DNA of 64,000 nucleotides from Haloferax marisrubri (GTDB taxonomy: Archaea > Halobacteriota > Halobacteria > Halobacteriales > Haloferacaceae), in NCBI RefSeq assembly GCF_001469875.2, contig NZ_LOPW02000017.1:313908-377907 (forward strand). The letters are read 5' to 3'. The position numbers and the translations under genes are program-made. A model generated the notes under the pieces. It was given only the letters and a program-made list of their open reading frames with translations, did no database searches and was not told where the DNA came from. Below are positions 51,584 to 60,062 of the stretch, piece after piece. Numbering within the stretch: position 1 is the stretch's first letter; the number at the start of each line of letters is the position of its first letter.

Positions 51584-52015
51584 ATGAGCGTCGCGCTCCA
51601 GTTCGCCGCTCCCGGCGCGGACATCGCGTTCCTCCTCGCGCGCGTCCTCTTCGGCGCGGTGCTCGCGTTCATGGGACTCAACCACTTCCTGAACCTCGAC
51701 CACATGACCGGCTACGCGGAGATGAAGGGCCTGCCGGCACCCCGCCTCGGCGTCGTCGTCTCCGGCGGGATGCTCGTCTTCGGCGGCCTCGGAATCGCGC
51801 TCGGCGTCTTCCCCGCGCTCGCCGCCGGGGCCGTCGCCGTCTTCCTCGTCGTCGGGACGCCGGTGTTCCACAACTTCTGGGCGGTCCCCGAGGACCAACA
51901 GGAGTCCGAGATGACCGGCTTCCTGAAGAACGTCGTCATGCTCGGCGGCGCGCTCGTCTTCCTCGCGCTCAGCGGGACGACGTGGTCCTACGCCATCGGC
52001 CTGACGCTGTTCTAA
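51584..52015 (+). CDS. DoxX family membrane protein
   Basis: A 143-residue protein with four hydrophobic helices (about 16-35, 57-78, 79-98, 117-140). LLARVLFGAVLAFMGLNHFLNL starts the DoxX fold and PVFHNFWAVPEDQQESEM sits in the conserved loop before the last helix. DoxX proteins are linked to quinone-coupled oxidation of thiosulfate or sulfur compounds in some archaea and to redox homeostasis in bacteria; its role here is open. It is divergent from the winged-helix regulator, and probably controlled by it. Confidence 0.88.
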   Translation: MSVALQFAAPGADIAFLLARVLFGAVLAFMGLNHFLNLDHMTGYAEMKGLPAPRLGVVVSGGMLVFGGLGIALGVFPALAAGAVAVFLVVGTPVFHNFWAVPEDQQESEMTGFLKNVVMLGGALVFLALSGTTWSYAIGLTLF

Positions 52016-52193
52016 CCGCCGAGGCGGCTCACGACACGACCCCGGACGGAGCCCCGAGGCGTCACCGCCCCACAGATTCATCGGCCTCCGAACCCACCAC
52101 ACACTCATTCGTGACCGACGCAATACCGGATTCCACACGCTCTCGTCGCCCGCCGAGTAGCCGACCCCGACCGCCCGCCGCGGGGGGTCGCTG

Positions 52194-52775
52194 ATGGACG
52201 GCGCGCCCGACGCCTTCGGCTCCCCGTACCGCCTGCTTTCGGGAGCCGTCGTCCCGCGCCCCATCGCGTGGGTGAGCACCCGCGGCGACGACGCCGACAA
52301 CCTCGCGCCGTACAGTTTCTCCACCGTCGCCAGCGTCGACCCGCCGGTGCTCGTCTTCGCGCCGGTCGGTCGCGGCCCGTCGCTGAAGGACACGCCGCGA
52401 AACGCCATCTCGCGCGGCGAGTTCGTCGTCAACGTCGTCACCCGCGACCTCGTGGAAGCGATGAACGAGACCGCCGCGACGGTCTCACCGGGCGTGGACG
52501 AGTTCGAACACGCCGGCATCGAGAAGGCCGAGTCCGTCCGGGTCGACGCCCCCCGCGTCGCCGACGCCAAAGTCGCCTTCGAGTGCACCCTCTACGACAG
52601 CATGGAAGTCGGCTCCTCGACGCTCGTCCTCGGCGAGGTCGTCCACGCGCACGTCGCCGACGAGGTGCTGACCGACGGCAAACTCGACACGCGGAAGCTC
52701 GACGCGGTCGGCCGCCTCGCCGGCAGCGAGTACGCGACGACCGACGACCGGTTCGAACTCGTCCGCCCGGACTAG
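52194..52775 (+). CDS. Flavin reductase-like FMN-binding protein
   Basis: A 193-residue split-barrel flavoprotein of the flavin reductase family. GAVVPRPIAWVSTRG, SFSTVASVDPPVLVFAP (FMN contact) and FVVNVVTRDLVEAMNETAA are characteristic. It reduces or carries FMN with NAD(P)H. It starts 178 bp after DoxX, on the same strand, so it may have its own promoter; a joint redox role with DoxX is possible but not shown. Confidence 0.9.
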   Translation: MDGAPDAFGSPYRLLSGAVVPRPIAWVSTRGDDADNLAPYSFSTVASVDPPVLVFAPVGRGPSLKDTPRNAISRGEFVVNVVTRDLVEAMNETAATVSPGVDEFEHAGIEKAESVRVDAPRVADAKVAFECTLYDSMEVGSSTLVLGEVVHAHVADEVLTDGKLDTRKLDAVGRLAGSEYATTDDRFELVRPD

Positions 52776-52871
52776 CCCGTTCCGACGAAACCGCTCCGGC
52801 GGCCCGCCCGTTATCGAAGATTGATAATGGGGAGCGAAGGTTTATCGCGGGATACAGAGTCGTTCGAACCA

Positions 52872-53525
52872 ATGAGCGACGTGTCGTTGTCGAGCGTGCT
52901 TTCGTTTCTCGATACTGATGACGCGGCAACCGTCGTCGAGCGGGTCCGCGCGACCCACGGAGAGCGAACGAAACGGAGCGTCCGCGACGGGCGGACGTTC
53001 CTCTTTGCGGCCCCCGAAGGAGAGTCACAACCGACCGAGGTCGTCTGGATAGACGTGGAAGCCGCGTTCGACGCCCGGAGCGTCGAGGCGTTCGCCGAGC
53101 GCTGCGACGACCGCGGCATCGACGGAACGCTCCTGACGACCGGCGACGAGGAGCAGGCCATGGAGACGCTCGCCCTCGCGTTCGCGGCCGACGACCAACT
53201 CGACGAACCCGACGAGGACGGCGACCGCGACCTCCTCGTCGACCCGGACGAAGTCGAGCGTCCCATCGACCTCGTGGCGCTTCCCGACCTCGTGGAGGCG
53301 CTCGAAGACGCCGACCTCGACGAGGACATCATCGACGAGTACCACGAGCCGCACGAACCGGAGTTCGAGGAGATTCTCGACGAGATAGACGCCGAAGAGG
53401 CCCGCGCCGCGGCCGAGGCGGACGCCGCGTCGGGCGCGGGTTCCGGTCGCGCGCTCGCGCTCCTCGTCGCGGCCGTCGTCGTGGTGGCGATCGTCGCCGC
53501 GCTCGTCCTGTTCGGCCCGTTCTGA
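52872..53525 (+). CDS. Acidic tail-anchored protein, function unknown
   Basis: A 217-residue protein. The N-terminal part (1-110) is an alpha/beta domain (AATVVERVRATHGERTKRSV, TEVVWIDVEAAFDARSVEAF) that loosely resembles haloarchaeal nuclease-like or Mrr-type folds, though no clear active site is seen. A highly acidic middle section follows (EDADLDEDIIDEYHEPHE), then one C-terminal membrane helix (ALALLVAAVVVVAIVAALVLF) that ends the protein, leaving it facing the cytoplasm. TTTATC (52841-52846) is 28 bp before ATG 52872, so the transcript is leaderless. Family not recognised. Confidence 0.75.
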   Translation: MSDVSLSSVLSFLDTDDAATVVERVRATHGERTKRSVRDGRTFLFAAPEGESQPTEVVWIDVEAAFDARSVEAFAERCDDRGIDGTLLTTGDEEQAMETLALAFAADDQLDEPDEDGDRDLLVDPDEVERPIDLVALPDLVEALEDADLDEDIIDEYHEPHEPEFEEILDEIDAEEARAAAEADAASGAGSGRALALLVAAVVVVAIVAALVLFGPF

Positions 53526-53556
53526 GCGGCGCTCGGGGTCACTGACTCATTCTGTC

Positions 53557-53997
53557 TCACCCGCGAGCCCGCCGCTCCGCGAGTCGCTCGATTCGACGGA
53601 GTGCGACCGCGCAGACCGCGGCGTACGGCCCCGCGAGCACCGGGATTTCGAACGACACCGCACACCGGTCGGGGCCGACCGGTTCCACTTGGTGTCCCGT
53701 CGCCGGGACGCCGGCTACACGCCACGTCCACCGGTGGGCCTCGTCGTCGCACGTCTCGATGCTGAACGGAACCCAGACGCCGGCGACGCGGACCTCGCCG
53801 TGACTTCCCGCCTCGATTCGTCCGTCGACGCCGCGGACGCCCGACACGCTCGGCCCCCAGTCGGGCCAGTCGGCGACCGACACCAACACGTCCCACGCCG
53901 CCACCGCGGGAGCCGAAATCCGCCGGGAGACGACCAGTCGCCGCCCATCCGGCGTTCGTTCCACGCGCGTTCGGGTCCGGTTCGACTCGCCCCTCAT
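53557..53997 (-). CDS. SRPBCC (START/Bet v1-like) family protein
   Basis: A 146-residue protein with the SRPBCC fold pattern: RLVVSRRISAPAVAAWDVLVSVADWPDWGPSVSG (cited as its two strands and helix), a VAGVWVPFSIETCDDEAHRW strand group and a C-terminal helix VCAVALRRIERL. The fold encloses hydrophobic ligands such as polyketides or lipids; no enzymatic motif is seen. GTTATATTAC (54021-54030) is about 29 bp before ATG 53997. It is divergent from the 38-codon gene at 54082. Confidence 0.82.
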   Translation of the reverse strand: MRGESNRTRTRVERTPDGRRLVVSRRISAPAVAAWDVLVSVADWPDWGPSVSGVRGVDGRIEAGSHGEVRVAGVWVPFSIETCDDEAHRWTWRVAGVPATGHQVEPVGPDRCAVSFEIPVLAGPYAAVCAVALRRIERLAERRARG

Positions 53998-54081
53998 ACG
54001 CCCTAGTATGCTAATAAGTCGTAATATAACATCGCCGAAATCTTTATCCACGAAACGTGGTAGCAACTACCAAGGCAACAC

Positions 54082-54198
54082 ATGAGCAACACAAGTGACC
54101 GCCCCAAGACGATGCGAGACGTCAGCCACACACCACCCACAGGCGAGAGCGTCACGAACGTCTGGGAGCGAGGACACGAATCCGAGTCCACAGAGTAG
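54082..54198 (+). CDS. Candidate 38-residue microprotein
   Basis: An ATG-to-TAG frame encoding 38 residues, MSNTSDRPKTMRDVSHTPP followed by TGESVTNVWERGHESESTE. It is too short for routine gene calling but has a good promoter: CTTTATCC (54042-54049) is about 36 bp before the ATG, next to the divergent TATA of the SRPBCC gene. The composition is typically haloarchaeal (acidic, polar) and has no membrane helix or Cys. The ordered MRDVSHTPPTGE part looks like a conserved peptide rather than random sequence. Function unknown. Confidence 0.6.
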   Translation: MSNTSDRPKTMRDVSHTPPTGESVTNVWERGHESESTE

Positions 54199-54638
54199 CC
54201 GGGCAGAATCAATCGCACGACGACGAACCGTAACGAACCATCCGCACCGAACTCCACCAACCCAACCAACCGAACCGTAACGAACCAACTGAACAGCAGC
54301 GAACCGACCGAACAGCAACGAACCATCCGCATCGTAACGAACCACCCGCACCGAACTCAACCAACCCAGCCAACCAAGTGAAGCGAATCCAGCGACTCAA
54401 CCACGAGACGGCCAACACGATACGACTACCCAAGTAACCGACCGAGCGACCGACTGTATCGAACTCGACCACCTCCCGCTGGAAAGGGAGAACGTGCGTC
54501 CTTCCTGCGCACCGTTGCGACCGACCCGCGCCGGCCGTCCTGCCGGCGCGCACTCGATTTCCGACCGACTGTACCCGTTACCCGCCGGACCCGGCACCTA
54601 TCGGGACGTTTAACCCCGAGTCCAACGGGCGTTCGAAC
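54199..54638. other. CA-rich, T- and G-poor tract with imperfect direct repeats
   Basis: About 440 bp with no gene. From 54210 to 54430 the + strand is made almost entirely of A, C and scattered G, with few T. Motifs such as CGTAACGAACCA recur; a 43-bp block at 54228-54270 is repeated at 54332-54374 with few changes, and CCGTAACGAACCA recurs at 54275-54287. An RNA read from the + strand would have little secondary structure. The rest (54430-54638) is ordinary sequence leading to the mvaD promoter. Confidence 0.7.
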
Positions 54639-55613
54639 ATGAAGGCCACCGCCAAGGCCCACCCGATTCAGGGCCTCGTGAAGTATCACGGGATGCGAGA
54701 CACGGAGCGCCGAATGCCGTACCACGACAGCATCAGCGTCTGCACGGCACCGAGCCACACGCAGACGACGGTCGAGTTCCTCCCCGACGCCGACGAGGAC
54801 GTCTACGTCATCGGCGGCGAGGAAGTCGAGGGCCGCGGCGCGGAGCGCATCCAAGCCGTCGTCGACCGGGTCCGCGAGTTGGCCGACTTCGACCACCGGG
54901 TTCGACTGGAGAGCGAGAACTCCTTCCCCTCGAACATCGGGTTCGGGTCGTCGGCATCCGGGTTCGCCGCCGCCGCGATGGCACTCGCCGAGGCGGCCGA
55001 CCTCGACATGACGCGCCCCGAAGTCTCGACCATCGCCCGCCGCGGGTCGGCGTCCGCCGCTCGCGCCGTTACGGGCGCGTTCTCGCACCTCTACTCGGGC
55101 ATGAACGACACCGACTGCCGCTCCGAGCGCATCGAGACCGGCCTCGAAGACGACCTGCGAATCGTCGCCGCGCACGTCCCCGCCTACAAGGAGACCGAGC
55201 AGGCCCACGCCGAGGCCGCCGACAGCCACATGTTCCAAGCGCGGATGGCGCACATCCACGCCCAGATAGACGACATGCGCGACGCGCTGTACGACGGCGA
55301 CTTCGACGCCGCCTTCGAACTCGCCGAACACGACTCGCTGTCGCTCGCGGCGACGACGATGACCGGCCCCGCCGGCTGGGTCTACTGGCAACCGCGCACC
55401 ATCGCCGTGTTCAACGCCGTCCGCAAACTCCGGAACGAGGAGGACGTGCCGGTCTACTTCTCGACCGACACCGGCGCGAGCGTCTACATCAACACGACCG
55501 AGGAGTACGTCGACCGCGTCGAGGAGGTCGTCGCCGACTGCGGCGTCGAGACCGACGTGTGGGGCGTCGGCGGCCCCGCCGAAGTGCTCGACGAGTCCGA
55601 AGCGCTGTTCTGA
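54639..55613 (+). CDS. mvaD: Phosphomevalonate decarboxylase
   Basis: A 324-residue GHMP-kinase-superfamily enzyme of the mevalonate decarboxylase family. In haloarchaea this protein decarboxylates mevalonate-5-phosphate to isopentenyl phosphate in the modified mevalonate pathway. AKAHPIQGLVKYHGMRD opens the fold; the phosphate-binding motif is FPSNIGFGSSASGFAAAA; the catalytic Asp is expected in VPVYFSTDTGASVYIN. Length and lack of a signal match the family. It feeds IPP synthesis for the isoprenoid lipids, the same lipids the reductase at 35370 saturates. Confidence 0.93.
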   Translation: MKATAKAHPIQGLVKYHGMRDTERRMPYHDSISVCTAPSHTQTTVEFLPDADEDVYVIGGEEVEGRGAERIQAVVDRVRELADFDHRVRLESENSFPSNIGFGSSASGFAAAAMALAEAADLDMTRPEVSTIARRGSASAARAVTGAFSHLYSGMNDTDCRSERIETGLEDDLRIVAAHVPAYKETEQAHAEAADSHMFQARMAHIHAQIDDMRDALYDGDFDAAFELAEHDSLSLAATTMTGPAGWVYWQPRTIAVFNAVRKLRNEEDVPVYFSTDTGASVYINTTEEYVDRVEEVVADCGVETDVWGVGGPAEVLDESEALF

Positions 55614-55682
55614 ACGCCCGGCCGCCCGCCGCGCACCGCGACCGCCGTCATCCTCTTTTCTCTCGCGCCCTACGAGACAGCC

Positions 55683-56816
55683 ATGCGTGTCCTGGTTCTC
55701 GGCGCCGGGTACGCGGGCCTCACGCTCGCCCGCGACCTCGAACGCCGACTCCCCGCCGACGCCGACCTGACCGTGGTGAACGACTCCGCGCACCACCTCG
55801 TCCAACACGAGGTCCACCGCGCGATTCGGCGGCCGGCAGTCGCAGACGCGATTCAGGTCCCCCTCGACGAGGCGCTCGACCGCGCCGAGGTCGTCGTCGA
55901 CCGCGTGACGGCGGTGGACCGCGACGCGCGGACCGTCGAACTCGCCGAGGGCGACGCCCTCGACTACGACTACTGCGCGGTCTGTCTGGGCGCTGAGACC
56001 GCCTACTACGGCATCCCCGGCCTCGAATCCCACTCGGTCCCGCTGAAGCGCGTCGCCGACGCGGAGACCATCCGCAAGCGCTTTTTCGACGACTGCGACG
56101 AGGGCGGCACCGTCGTCGTCGGCGGCGCGGGGCTGTCGGGCGTGCAGGTCGCGGGCGAACTCGCCGCGCTCCGCGACGAGGAGGGCGCGCACGCCGATAT
56201 CGTCCTCGTCGAGCAACTGGACGCCGTCGCGCCGTCGTTCGACGAGTCGTTCCAGCGGGCGGTCCGCGACGAACTCCTCGACAGGGGCGTCGAGATTCGG
56301 ACCGAGACGACCGTCGAGTCGGTGACGGACGCGACCGTCGCGACCGACACCGGCGACATCGACTACGACCTGCTCGTCTGGACGGGCGGCATCGCCGGCG
56401 ACGACGCGATGGGCGGCGAGCGACCCTCCGTCAGGGCGGACCTCCGACTCGACCGCCGGACGTTCGTCGTCGGCGACGCGGCCCGCGCCGTCGACGCCGA
56501 CGGCGAACCCGTGCCGGCGAGCGCCTCCGCGGCCCTCCGCGAGGCGAAGACCGTCGCCGGCAACATCGCGGCGCAGGTCGAGTTCGAGGCGACCGCCGGC
56601 GAGAACGACTTCGCGCCCCGGGTCGACCCCTACCGGTTCGAAGTCCCCGGCTGGATCGTCTCCGTCGGCGACGGCGCGGTCGCGCAGGTCGGCCCGAGCA
56701 TCTTCCGCGGGAAGGCCGCGAAAGCGATGAAAGCAACCGTCGGGGCCGGTCACCTCACCTCCGTCGGGGCGATTTCGCGGGCGGTCGACCTCGTCGACGA
56801 AGAACTGCACGCCTGA
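55683..56816 (+). CDS. NDH-2-like FAD-dependent oxidoreductase
   Basis: A 377-residue two-Rossmann flavoprotein like type II NADH dehydrogenases and sulfide:quinone oxidoreductase relatives. The FAD motif is VLGAGYAGLTLAR (residues 5-17), the NAD(P)H motif is VVVGGAGLSGVQVAGEL, and the second FAD motif is TFVVGDAARAVDADGE. A hydrophobic-amphipathic C-terminus (about 345-377) could dock to the membrane surface. It would oxidise NADH and reduce menaquinone. No redox cysteine pair typical of sulfide:quinone oxidoreductase is visible. It is 70 bp after mvaD; no operon logic is evident. Confidence 0.88.
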   Translation: MRVLVLGAGYAGLTLARDLERRLPADADLTVVNDSAHHLVQHEVHRAIRRPAVADAIQVPLDEALDRAEVVVDRVTAVDRDARTVELAEGDALDYDYCAVCLGAETAYYGIPGLESHSVPLKRVADAETIRKRFFDDCDEGGTVVVGGAGLSGVQVAGELAALRDEEGAHADIVLVEQLDAVAPSFDESFQRAVRDELLDRGVEIRTETTVESVTDATVATDTGDIDYDLLVWTGGIAGDDAMGGERPSVRADLRLDRRTFVVGDAARAVDADGEPVPASASAALREAKTVAGNIAAQVEFEATAGENDFAPRVDPYRFEVPGWIVSVGDGAVAQVGPSIFRGKAAKAMKATVGAGHLTSVGAISRAVDLVDEELHA

Positions 56817-56868
56817 CAAAGTACTGATGGGTCGGGCGCACGGTCCGGCGGTTCGACCCTGAGAAGTT

Positions 56869-56875
56869 CTTTATC
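56869..56875 (+). promoter_or_regulatory. TATA-like element for the 7TM kinase transcript
   Basis: CTTTATC is centred 26 bp before a GTG codon at 56898. It is over 100 bp before the kinase ATG at 56981, so transcription would begin at or close to the GTG of a short upstream frame. Confidence 0.55.
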
Positions 56876-56897
56876 GGATGCCGGAGTACCTCCGCCC

Positions 56898-56984
56898 GTG
56901 TTCGACGACGCCGGGCACGACCGTCGAGATTTCGTCCCCGAGAGGATTCCACGAGACGTGACGGACAAGCGAGGTGTTCGATGA
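56898..56984 (+). CDS. Candidate leaderless 28-codon upstream frame coupled to the kinase
   Basis: GTG at 56898 opens a frame of 28 codons (MFDDAGHDRRDFVPER then IPRDVTDKRGVR) ending with TGA at 56982-56984. The stop overlaps the kinase ATG at 56981 as ATGA. The CTTTATC element is at leaderless distance. Ribosomes starting on the leaderless mRNA would translate this peptide and could reinitiate on the kinase. The peptide is charged and has no known family. Confidence 0.45.
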   Translation: MFDDAGHDRRDFVPERIPRDVTDKRGVR

Positions 56985-58690
56985 ACTGGCAGTACACCGC
57001 CTACGCCTACCCGATGGTCTTCGCGGCGGTGGTCGCCGGGGTCCTCTCGGCGTACGCGGTCCAGTTCGTCCGCCGCCGCGGGCGGAACCCGACCGTCGTC
57101 TCGTTCGCCGTGCTGACGGCCGCCGTCGCCTTCTGGACCGCAACGACCGCGGTCAAGCTGTTCCTCGTCGACCCCGGCGCGAAACTGCTCGCGTACAAGC
57201 TCCTCCACGTCGGGGCGATGGCGGCCGCGCCGACGTTCTTTGTCTTCGCCCTCGCGTACACCGACCGCCGGGAACTGCTCGACAGACACGTCGTCGCGTC
57301 GCTGTACGTCGTCCCCGCGGTGTTCCTCGTCGTCCTTTTCACCAACCCGCTGGAGTTGGGCTACACCGGCTGGGAGCTGTCGACCGTCGACGGCGTGACG
57401 GTGCTCTCCGTCGCCGATGGCCCGATGAGCGTGTTCGGCCTCGTCTACGGCTTCGTCCTGCTGTTTCTCGGACTCGGCATCATCGGCCAGTACGCCCTCG
57501 AACTCGATCGACCCTACCGGACGCAGGCGACGCTCCTCATCGTCGGGATGCTCGTGCCGTCGGTCGTCGCCGCGCTCGAACTCACCGGCACGCCGCCGCT
57601 CGCCGGCGGCGTCAACCTCATCCCCGCGTCGCTCGCGGTCCCCTCGGTGACGTTCGGCATCGCCGTCTACCGCTACAAGCTCCTCGACATCCTCCCGCTC
57701 GCCTACGCGACCGCCGGCGCGCACTCGGCCGACGGGCTCGTCGTCCTCGACGCCGACGAGGTCGTCGTCCACGTCAACGACCACGTTCGCCCGCTGTTGG
57801 GCACCGGCGACCCGCTCCTCGGTCGACCGGCGAGTGAGGCTCTCCCGAACTACGACGACTTCGGCGACGGGCGCTCGTCGTGCGACGTACTGGTCGAGGA
57901 CGAACGCTACGTCGAGTTGACGCGCATCCCGCTCGACCAGGCCGGCGACCCGCTCGGCTGGGTGATTTCGGTCCGAGACGTGACGCCGCGGAAGCACTAC
58001 GAACTCGCCTTGGAGTCGCGGAACGACGAACTGGAGGTGCTCAACCGCATCGTCCGCCACGACATCCGAAACGACATGCAACTCGTGACGGCGTACATCG
58101 ACATCGTCCTCGACCACGAACCGCTGTCCGACGAGGCGCGGGCGCAGTTGGAGACGGCGCTCCGGCGGGCGCTCAACACCGTGGACCTCACCGACGTGCT
58201 CGGGCAACTGATGCGCGCGACGAACGACGACGAGCGTCGTCGCGCCCTCGACGTCGGCGATGTGCTCCGCGAGTCCGTCGAAGACGTGCGCGAGGGCTAT
58301 CCGAACGCGGCGTTCACGGTCGGCGGCCTCCCGTCGGCGACGGTGTTCGCCAACGACCTGCTCGACTCGGTGTTCGTGAACGTCCTGAAGAACGCGGTCG
58401 TCCACAGCGACCGCGACCGCCCGGCCATCGTCGTCTCGGGCACCGCGGACGACGAGGGCGTCACCGTCCGCATCGCCGACGACGGGCCCGGCATCTCCGA
58501 CGAACAGAAGTCGGTCGTCTTCGGGAAGGGCGCGAAGGGGCTCGAAAGCCCCGGCACCGGAACGGGCCTCTACCTCGTCGAGACCATCGTCTCGAACTTC
58601 GGCGGCACCGTCCACATCGAGGACAACGAACCGCGGGGGAGCGTCTTCGTCATCGACCTCCCGCTCGCCGCCGTCGAGGCCGCGGACTGA
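56981..58690 (+). CDS. 7TM histidine kinase with PAS domain
   Basis: A 569-residue sensor kinase. Residues 5-235 contain seven hydrophobic segments of the 7TM histidine-kinase N-terminal type. A PAS-like domain follows (about 240-345: SADGLVVLDADEVVVHVNDH). The H box is RIVRHDIRNDMQLVTAY, and the HATPase motifs are FVNVLKNAVVHSD (N), DDGPGISDEQK (G1) and GTGTGLYLVE (G2). A 28-codon frame directly upstream overlaps its start. No response regulator is adjacent. The stimulus, probably a membrane-soluble ligand, is unknown. Confidence 0.92.
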   Translation: MNWQYTAYAYPMVFAAVVAGVLSAYAVQFVRRRGRNPTVVSFAVLTAAVAFWTATTAVKLFLVDPGAKLLAYKLLHVGAMAAAPTFFVFALAYTDRRELLDRHVVASLYVVPAVFLVVLFTNPLELGYTGWELSTVDGVTVLSVADGPMSVFGLVYGFVLLFLGLGIIGQYALELDRPYRTQATLLIVGMLVPSVVAALELTGTPPLAGGVNLIPASLAVPSVTFGIAVYRYKLLDILPLAYATAGAHSADGLVVLDADEVVVHVNDHVRPLLGTGDPLLGRPASEALPNYDDFGDGRSSCDVLVEDERYVELTRIPLDQAGDPLGWVISVRDVTPRKHYELALESRNDELEVLNRIVRHDIRNDMQLVTAYIDIVLDHEPLSDEARAQLETALRRALNTVDLTDVLGQLMRATNDDERRRALDVGDVLRESVEDVREGYPNAAFTVGGLPSATVFANDLLDSVFVNVLKNAVVHSDRDRPAIVVSGTADDEGVTVRIADDGPGISDEQKSVVFGKGAKGLESPGTGTGLYLVETIVSNFGGTVHIEDNEPRGSVFVIDLPLAAVEAAD

Positions 58691-58814
58691 GCCGACCCGG
58701 TTGGCTGACTGACCCACCCCGTTCGACCGACTGACGCCCCGACTCCCGAATCAACTCGCCGCACGTTTTTCTCGGTGTCACAACTGTTATCGACCATGTA
58801 TGTGACTAACAATC

Positions 58815-59969
58815 ATGGACTATTCGCTCTCGGACGAACAGCGGGCCATCCGCGAGGAGGTCCGACGGTTCGCCGAAAACGAGGTCGCACCGGTCGCGGG
58901 CGAGTACGACGAGGCCGAGAAGTATCCCGCTGAGGTCGTCCGCAAGGCGTCGGAGATGGGGCTGACGGGGGCGCACTTCCCCGTCGAGTACGGCGGCGTC
59001 GGCTACTCGTCGCTGGAGAACGCGCTCGTCACCGAGGAGCTGTTCGCGGTCGACCCCGGCATCGGGCTCTGCATCACGAGCGCCGGCTTCGGCGCGGAGG
59101 CCATCATCAGTTTCGGCACCGACGACCAGAAAGAGCGCTTCCTGCCGCCGATTACGGAGGGAGAATCCGTCATGGGCGCGGCCATCAGCGAGCCGCAGGC
59201 GGGGTCCGACGTGACCTCCGTGCGCACCCGCGCCGAGAAGGACGGCGACGAGTGGGTGATAAACGGCACCAAGATGTGGATAACGAACGGGAGCGTCGGC
59301 GACTACTTCGTCGTCATGTGCCAGACCGACCCCGACGCGGACGACCGCTACGCGGGCTTCTCGCAGATTATCGTCGAGGCCGACCGCGACGGGTTCTCCG
59401 CGGACAAGATAACCGGAAAGATGGGCATCCGCGCCAGCGACACGGCCGAACTCGTCTTCGACGACGTGCGCGTGCCCGAGGAGAACCTCGTCGGCACCGA
59501 GGGAATGGGCTTCCTCCAGCTCATGCAGTTTTTCGACGAGACGCGGACCGCGGTGGCCGCGCAGGCGGTCGGCATCGCCAAGGGTGCCTGCGAGCGGGCG
59601 CTCGACTACGCCAAAGAGCGCGAGCAGTTCGGCCGCTCCATCGGCGACTTCCAGGCGATTCAGCACAAGCTCGCGGAGATGCACACCGCGACCGAGGCCG
59701 CCCGGCAGTTGACCTACAAGTCTGCGTGGAGCGTCGACAACGACGAGGACCAACTGACCGCGCTCGCGTCGATGGCCAAGGAGTTCGCCTCGAACGTCGC
59801 CACCGACGTGGCCGACGAGGCCGTCCAGATTCACGGCGGGGCCGGCTTCGTCAACGACCACGACGTCGAGCGGCTCTACCGCGACGCGAAAATCACGCAG
59901 ATTTACGAGGGAACCACGGAGATTCAGAAGAACATCATCGCCCGCGAACTGCTCGGCAAGGGCTTCTGA
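58815..59969 (+). CDS. Acyl-CoA dehydrogenase
   Basis: A 384-residue FAD enzyme, second of its family in the window and only moderately similar to the one at 14488. Motifs: MGAAISEPQAGSD, WITNGSVGDYF, QFGRSIGDFQAIQHKLAEM and VQIHGGAGFVNDHDVERLYRD. The catalytic Glu is E365 in IYEGTTEIQKN, the usual place for short- and medium-chain enzymes. It has no neighbours in fatty-acid breakdown and starts after an AT-rich promoter near 58760-58812. Confidence 0.95.
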   Translation: MDYSLSDEQRAIREEVRRFAENEVAPVAGEYDEAEKYPAEVVRKASEMGLTGAHFPVEYGGVGYSSLENALVTEELFAVDPGIGLCITSAGFGAEAIISFGTDDQKERFLPPITEGESVMGAAISEPQAGSDVTSVRTRAEKDGDEWVINGTKMWITNGSVGDYFVVMCQTDPDADDRYAGFSQIIVEADRDGFSADKITGKMGIRASDTAELVFDDVRVPEENLVGTEGMGFLQLMQFFDETRTAVAAQAVGIAKGACERALDYAKEREQFGRSIGDFQAIQHKLAEMHTATEAARQLTYKSAWSVDNDEDQLTALASMAKEFASNVATDVADEAVQIHGGAGFVNDHDVERLYRDAKITQIYEGTTEIQKNIIARELLGKGF

Positions 59970-60062
59970 GTCGGGTCTGAGACTGCCCGTGGCTCGCGGC
60001 GTCCGGCCGCCGCCGCGGACGGCGTCGCTCGTGGACGAGGTTTTACCGCCGCCGCGCCAAGA

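Noticed and set aside
54067-54360. 97-codon minus-strand frame over the CA-rich tract
   Set aside because: It arises from the base skew (GTT/GGT/TTC repeats) and is rich in W, V, R, C and F, unlike haloarchaeal protein.
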